From: Liolophura sinensis
Taxonomy: Eukaryota > Mollusca > Polyplacophora > Chitonida > Chitonidae
Direction of reading: 5' to 3'
Length of the DNA: 64,000 bases
Assembly (NCBI RefSeq): GCF_032854445.1
Contig: NC_088295.1
Location: forward strand, 16,107,385-16,171,384
Position 1 is the stretch's first letter; each line of letters opens with the position of its first letter. The position numbers and the translations under genes were made by a program. This document shows, in pieces, positions 58,984 to 64,000 of this stretch. A model generated the notes under the pieces. That model did no database searches. It was not told the DNA's origin and saw only the letters and a program-made list of their open reading frames with translations.

Positions 58984-59690
58984 CTGTTTCAAAACGTAGG
59001 TTTATTGAAAAGGTACACGGTAAGCCGGTGACTTATAGGATGTATTATACTGCTGTACAGACATATTTAGTGGATATATAAAAAGAAAAACAAATGTGCA
59101 ATTCTTAGGTTGCAGAAATATGAATATGTAAGACAAAACATTTGAATGATATAATGAAAAATTGCACATTTAACTTATGAAATAATTGAAGAGTTAAACC
59201 TGTATGGTCTTTAGAATTAATCATTTAGTAATTAATGAATAATTATTGGTATGGAAATGATATATTTGGTTATAGTTATTGTTATTGGCCGTCTCTTACC
59301 GTCTATGGTCAAGATGGGTGACGGGATATTTCACAGGTAGCAGACATAATTTACATACCTCACATGTCAATTTTGATACACTCTGACATACATATAAACG
59401 CATATTTTTAAGCAAATTGATATAAACATACGCAAGTATGCATATCCGAATATATACACACACAGATGCATCTGTACACGTTGTCACGTATACATACATA
59501 CACAAAGACAGGCATACACACCCACATATATGTACATACACACACACATCTTATGTACACATACATATAAACATGCGCCCATAGATAAATATATACATAT
59601 ACATAATCAAACTCGCACACTCACACATGTACACATTGAAAAATATTTAGCTCTACAAGTGCTAATTAAGTCTTTTTGTTTTCAGAATGT
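58984..59690. other. Low-complexity spacer
   Basis: Rich in CA and ATAC repeats at about 59395-59635. Frames there translate to Cys/Tyr/Val-rich low-complexity strings and are not genes. Confidence 0.5.
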
Positions 59691-62050
59691 ACTTGTAAAT
59701 TGATAGAGAAATTATCTTATCAACCGTGGTACCTATACCTGTGTGGCTATCTAAGGACAGTTGTCTACATATTGTCCAAGTTACTTAATGCCTTTATGCG
59801 TGTTAACATGGCTTGTCTCGGTACAATGTATCTACTACATGCTAAGAGGAAATGGGCAGCATTTTCATGAGGATTGCTACATTGACATCTTGCAGAGTCA
59901 GAAATGAAATTATTGAAGGTCTCCGTACGGTCTCCAACATAGTACAATGGATGTGGTTTTAGCTTGTTAAACATCTTGCCCAGTGCAGATTTCAACTGAT
60001 TATTATCTTGTATACTTTTTATAGGTTTTGGGAAGGCGGTTCAATCACTGACAGTTTGGGGGATAAAAAGATTTACTGAAAGTTGATGTTCTACATCTGT
60101 ATGTTGTTAGGTGATCCAAAGAACTGACCGGACAGGCATTGCACTGATGAGTTGGGGGCGGTGATCTATCTTGGGGGATATTGCTTAAAGGGTCATTCAT
60201 CTGCTTTTGAAAACCGATTATGCATATAACGCCTTTTGCTCAGCTCAAGAAGCCCTGGTTCTTCAAAAGGAGGATTGAGGCTACACTTTTAGTGAGACCA
60301 GTGATGATTCATAGAGCGCCTTTTTGTATGTTTTCTAGTGCGCAAGCTTGAGCTTCGGACATGTTGTTCCAGACGACGTCAGCGTATTCTGATGAAGCTT
60401 TTGTAAATTTTTTCCATGCATTTCCTGTTAAGCCGATATTTAAGAGCCCTAATCATGGCCTTCTTCTTGTTATCTTTTTTCGATGATATTTTCCCTGTGA
60501 CTGGCACAATTACCATAACTGTCAAAAGAACACCTATGGGTGTTTATGGGTGTTAGTCGATTGAATTGTTTCTCCTATATAAGAGAATGTAAGTTGGGAC
60601 GGTGACCTACGTCTCGAAAATACAAGTGATTTTGTCTTTTTTGAGTTAAAGTCAACAAGCGGAGTTTTTTACCCAGTTTTCGATTGTATGAAAGTATCTA
60701 TGAACTATAGGTCTTCATCGAGGACACAGAGACAGGTGAAGAGAAAAGCTTTACATTGTTTAGAATGTTGGGGTACAATGTCGTTCAGTACAATTCGTTG
60801 TTTGCATTGGTCGAGGTTGCAACCAGGTATGGAGTTTACCATTTATTCCACAAGAGCATAACTTGGCCAGAATGCCTTTATGCCAAACACGGTCAAAGGC
60901 TTTCGAAATGTCAAAAAGTATAAAATAAACTTCTTTTCCGTCATCCAAGGCTTTGGCAATATCAAAATACAGGTCAAAGAGCTGTGTAACCGTTGTTTTT
61001 GAGGGTAAAAAGCCATATTGATAAGGAGTAATGATTCAGTAAAGGTAGTCAAAAACATGCCGGAATACCAGACGTTCATAAACTTTACTAACACAACTTA
61101 AAAGAGAGATCGGTCTATGGTTTGTCACTTCGGAGCTGTTTCCAGATTTGAATATGGGTGTTACGCTTGCTGATTTCCATGAAGACAGGAATATACCAGA
61201 ACCTAAAGAGCGACTGAAGAGGATTGGTAATATTGGTGATATTTCATGTCTGGCTTCAAAAAGCATTTTTGCACTAATTCCGTCTGGCCCTGTAGCCTTG
61301 AATATACCAATAAGTGTAAGAACATCGTCTGACTCAATGGTGATGTGAGATAGTGGAGGACCCGCTGTCAGTGGAAGCTCAGGGAAAAGTGTTCCTGTGT
61401 CGTCCAGGCTGCAAACGTTTGAAAAATAGCCGTTGAGTAAGGTAGCTTTACTGACATCATCACATGCGTAAGAGTTAGCAGATTTTTTTAATGAGGGTGT
61501 TGAGGATATACAAGAGTTTGTGTCTTTTAAGTGAGACTTATATAGTTTCCACCAGAACTTATTTGATTTGTTACCAGATTTTAATTTAACTGCCAAGTTA
61601 TCTTGATAGCACTGTTTGGCGCACATTATAAGCGAATTTACATGGTTACGCTGAGCTTTGTAGGCTTTAAAATTACATTCGTTTGGTAGTTTACGTGATT
61701 TTTTTGTATAGTTTACTTTGTAGTTTTATTTCGTTCTTATTCTCTGTAGTTATCCAAGGCTTGTCGTTCGGGTCTATTGTGACATAGTAATTAGGAATGT
61801 GTGTTTTAGCAGCACCCCAGTGTCGATAGCCACCACAGTTCGCGTTCTTGTATTTCCATATTCTCCTCTTATATTTCTGTAGCTTTGGCACCACGGATTT
61901 CATGTTTACAAAAACTGAACAGTGATCACTGCAGAAGTTAGACATACTTCCATAACTGGACACTAATCCCCGTTTATTACAAATAATTGGGTCTACTAGT
62001 GTATTCGAAGCTGATCTGATTGCTTCATTGATCAGTTGTGTCATTCAAAA
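59690..62050 (-). mobile_element. Jockey-like LINE, decayed, 5'-truncated
   Basis: Minus strand, about 2.36 kb. In order: C-terminal end of an AP-endonuclease (SNFCSDHCSVF with the SDH motif, 61920-61990), linker, RT fingers (KATGPDGISAKML and NHRPISLLSCVSKVYERL, 61100-61340), palm motif FDISKAFDRVWHKG (about 60900), later RT/thumb remains with YADVVWNN, and a terminal zinc-knuckle (RCQCSNPHENAAHFLLACSR, about 59870). Several stops and frame shifts. The YADD segment is not recognisable and appears deleted. Confidence 0.8.
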
Positions 62051-64000
62051 AGAATGAATAATATAAGATAAGTTTCTGTCTGATGGATTTAAGAGATTTA
62101 TGGATGTGCGAACAATAGCGGAATAGAGACAGCCAAGTCTTCCGAACAAACAACATGGAAAAAGCATAAAATAAGGGCTGGGATATACCAGTCCAAAGAA
62201 AAAGTAATGAAAAAAAAAATACATATGTAAATACGTGTAGAACAAACACATATGTAGACAGATGTAGAAAGGTGCATAAGGTGGCAGACAGTCGAAGTAG
62301 AAGTTATATGGGGTTATTATTTAAAAAGAAAATAACTCATTATTTGCAAGCACTATCGGTAGGAATGGCAGAGCGTTTCTGGAACGTTTTATAACTTCTG
62401 TGTAACACATGATAAGTATAAGGATTTACAACAAGACAGAGAGGGTATCAACCCAATAATGAGTTATATCATATAAATATAAAGTACGTCCAAAAATAGG
62501 TCTGAGAAAAGCACGTAACGAGATATTGCGTGTGTATACCTGTATCAAATAATCTGATCTATACGAAGTACTTCCAGCATTGTTTTCTTGGTAAGGAAAA
62601 GGAACAACTATAAAAGACTCCATATTGCAATATCCTTTAATCACCATGGCATACATGTGCATGGTTATTCGTTTAACTGCTGATTTAGATTGTTTTACAC
62701 CGATGCTTTTCCTTTTGTCACATTTTAATTATTTGATTGCAATATTTCAACAATTGACATCGGTCATATTTACGGGTGGAGAAAACAAAAGCGTCCTCTC
62801 AGAGAAAACCAGCGGCCTTTGGCAAGTACATGGCAAACCTCCTGAGCCTCCCGATGTTATAGCTATAATGCCTGCACACTAACGTTAAAATTATTAGTAC
62901 CGGTACCGTAACAGTGACTGAGCCTCGATATTTTTTCGATAAGAACGCATACCCTCGTATTAACAAGTCTTACTGACTTCAATGAGTGCTGCTGATAAAA
63001 TGGCTCCAGATTCACTTCTCATTTATATAAAGCTCTACAAACTGTAACCACAACAGTATAGAAACAAAAGATGGGTTGACGCATTGCTCTTCAACGTCAC
63101 TCATTCTTTGACTGTGGGTCTGTTTCATGTATGCGCTTCTTTTGTTGGACACACTTCATATTCTCAAACATTTATGTACTGAACTCCTGCCAGGTTTGAA
63201 TTAGAATAAGCATTTTATGAATCTGGCAGCCGATGATATAGCATATTTATTTTGTTGCTAACAGTGGATTTGTATCTTTTTCATCTTAAACTCTTCATAC
63301 ATGCTATCCACAAGGTAGCAAACCTTTGTACAGAATTTATATACACAAGTACTTTGTTGTGTACACCTCAAATTACCGAAAAAAAAACAAACAAAACAAC
63401 AACCATGTCACCATATTAGAGGGAACGATTCCAGCTGCGTCACATATCACGCTGGGTTTGTATGTAGCGAACTGTTACTTGTCACGTATAGCGATGAATG
63501 CAATTCATATCACTTTGTTAGCACACAAATAAAATCGATTCTTCGCTAGACACAGGTGTATGTTATTATATATAGATATGCAGACTGGTTTTAAGCTCAA
63601 ACTCGCGTATTCGGCTGATTGAAACCATGACAAGTATGAATGCATTTTAATTTCCTACATTACCTCGCGTGTCAAAATACATGTGAATTAACTTCAATAT
63701 TAAGACTAAGGCAACATGCACATGTACATAAACAGTCATGCAGTACAGTGTCTTGAGCTATTTGTTATGTAATAGTAGAAAAAAAGCACAGCAGACCTAT
63801 ACAACACTGCAAATGTGATTTGGACTGGGAGGCCTAGATTATATTATACAGTTTTTGGAACACCCATTCATATATCATATCTATTTAGGCTTGCAACAGA
63901 ATTAATTATCAATCTATGTATACAAGTGTTTCCCCTGAATTAACCCACAAATCATGTCTTTGCATATATCATACTGTACATCCTATACGTAATATCGTAC
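62051..64000. other. AT-rich stretch without features
   Basis: No gene, repeat family or RNA gene supported up to the right edge. Confidence 0.4.

Noticed and set aside
59296-59620. Cys/Val/Tyr-rich small frames
   Set aside because: Translations of CA/ATAC low-complexity DNA.

Overview
The window looks like nuclear DNA of a lophotrochozoan animal, most likely a mollusc. It is AT-rich with small spliced genes. It is full of tRNA-derived SINEs whose 3' tails end in (AAAT)n, Jockey-like and RTE-like LINE fragments, a Tc1 transposon, a foldback MITE, long (AT)n tracts and minisatellites. Genus assignment would be guesswork.

Left third (1-31 kb): an array of a small secreted gene family built on a divergent (head-to-head) gene pair. 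Three minus-strand copies (2.07-3.58, 8.08-9.71 and 14.74-16.39 kb) and one plus-strand copy (18.79-20.60 kb) have intact four-exon reading frames of 171 or 166 codons. Exon 1 encodes a signal peptide, an Arg-rich cationic segment, a symmetric six-cysteine motif and an RRKR site. Exons 2-4 encode two EF-hands in a very acidic tail. A minus-strand relic (26.5-27.5 kb) and a frameshifted plus-strand relic (30.3-30.6 kb) form a decayed second pair. The minus-strand gene with its upstream region is tandemly duplicated (about 6-6.7 kb per unit). In the first two units the plus-strand partner is gone, leaving an orphan TATA box and noncoding first exon. LINE, MITE and SINE insertions date the duplications.

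Middle (21-47 kb): a SINE-rich stretch, a nearly full-length but decayed Tc1/mariner element, then a complete eight-exon SLC36/AAAP-type amino-acid transporter gene on the minus strand (549 codons, 36.0-46.9 kb). Its 23-base first coding exon lies in a CpG-richer promoter.

Right third (47-64 kb): a complete four-exon gene for a Spc24-like kinetochore subunit (206 codons, plus strand, 49.2-51.9 kb). Both of its later introns begin with expanded minisatellites. Further on are a two-exon fragment or gene for a Cys-rich small membrane protein (57.7-59.0 kb, minus), an old Jockey-like LINE (59.7-62.05 kb), and about 2 kb of unremarkable AT-rich DNA.

The best candidate for something undescribed is the secreted family. 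It is a charge-split precursor (about +14 before the dibasic site, about -16 to -19 after it) arranged as divergent pairs. Its cationic exon is far better conserved between copies than the EF-hand exons.
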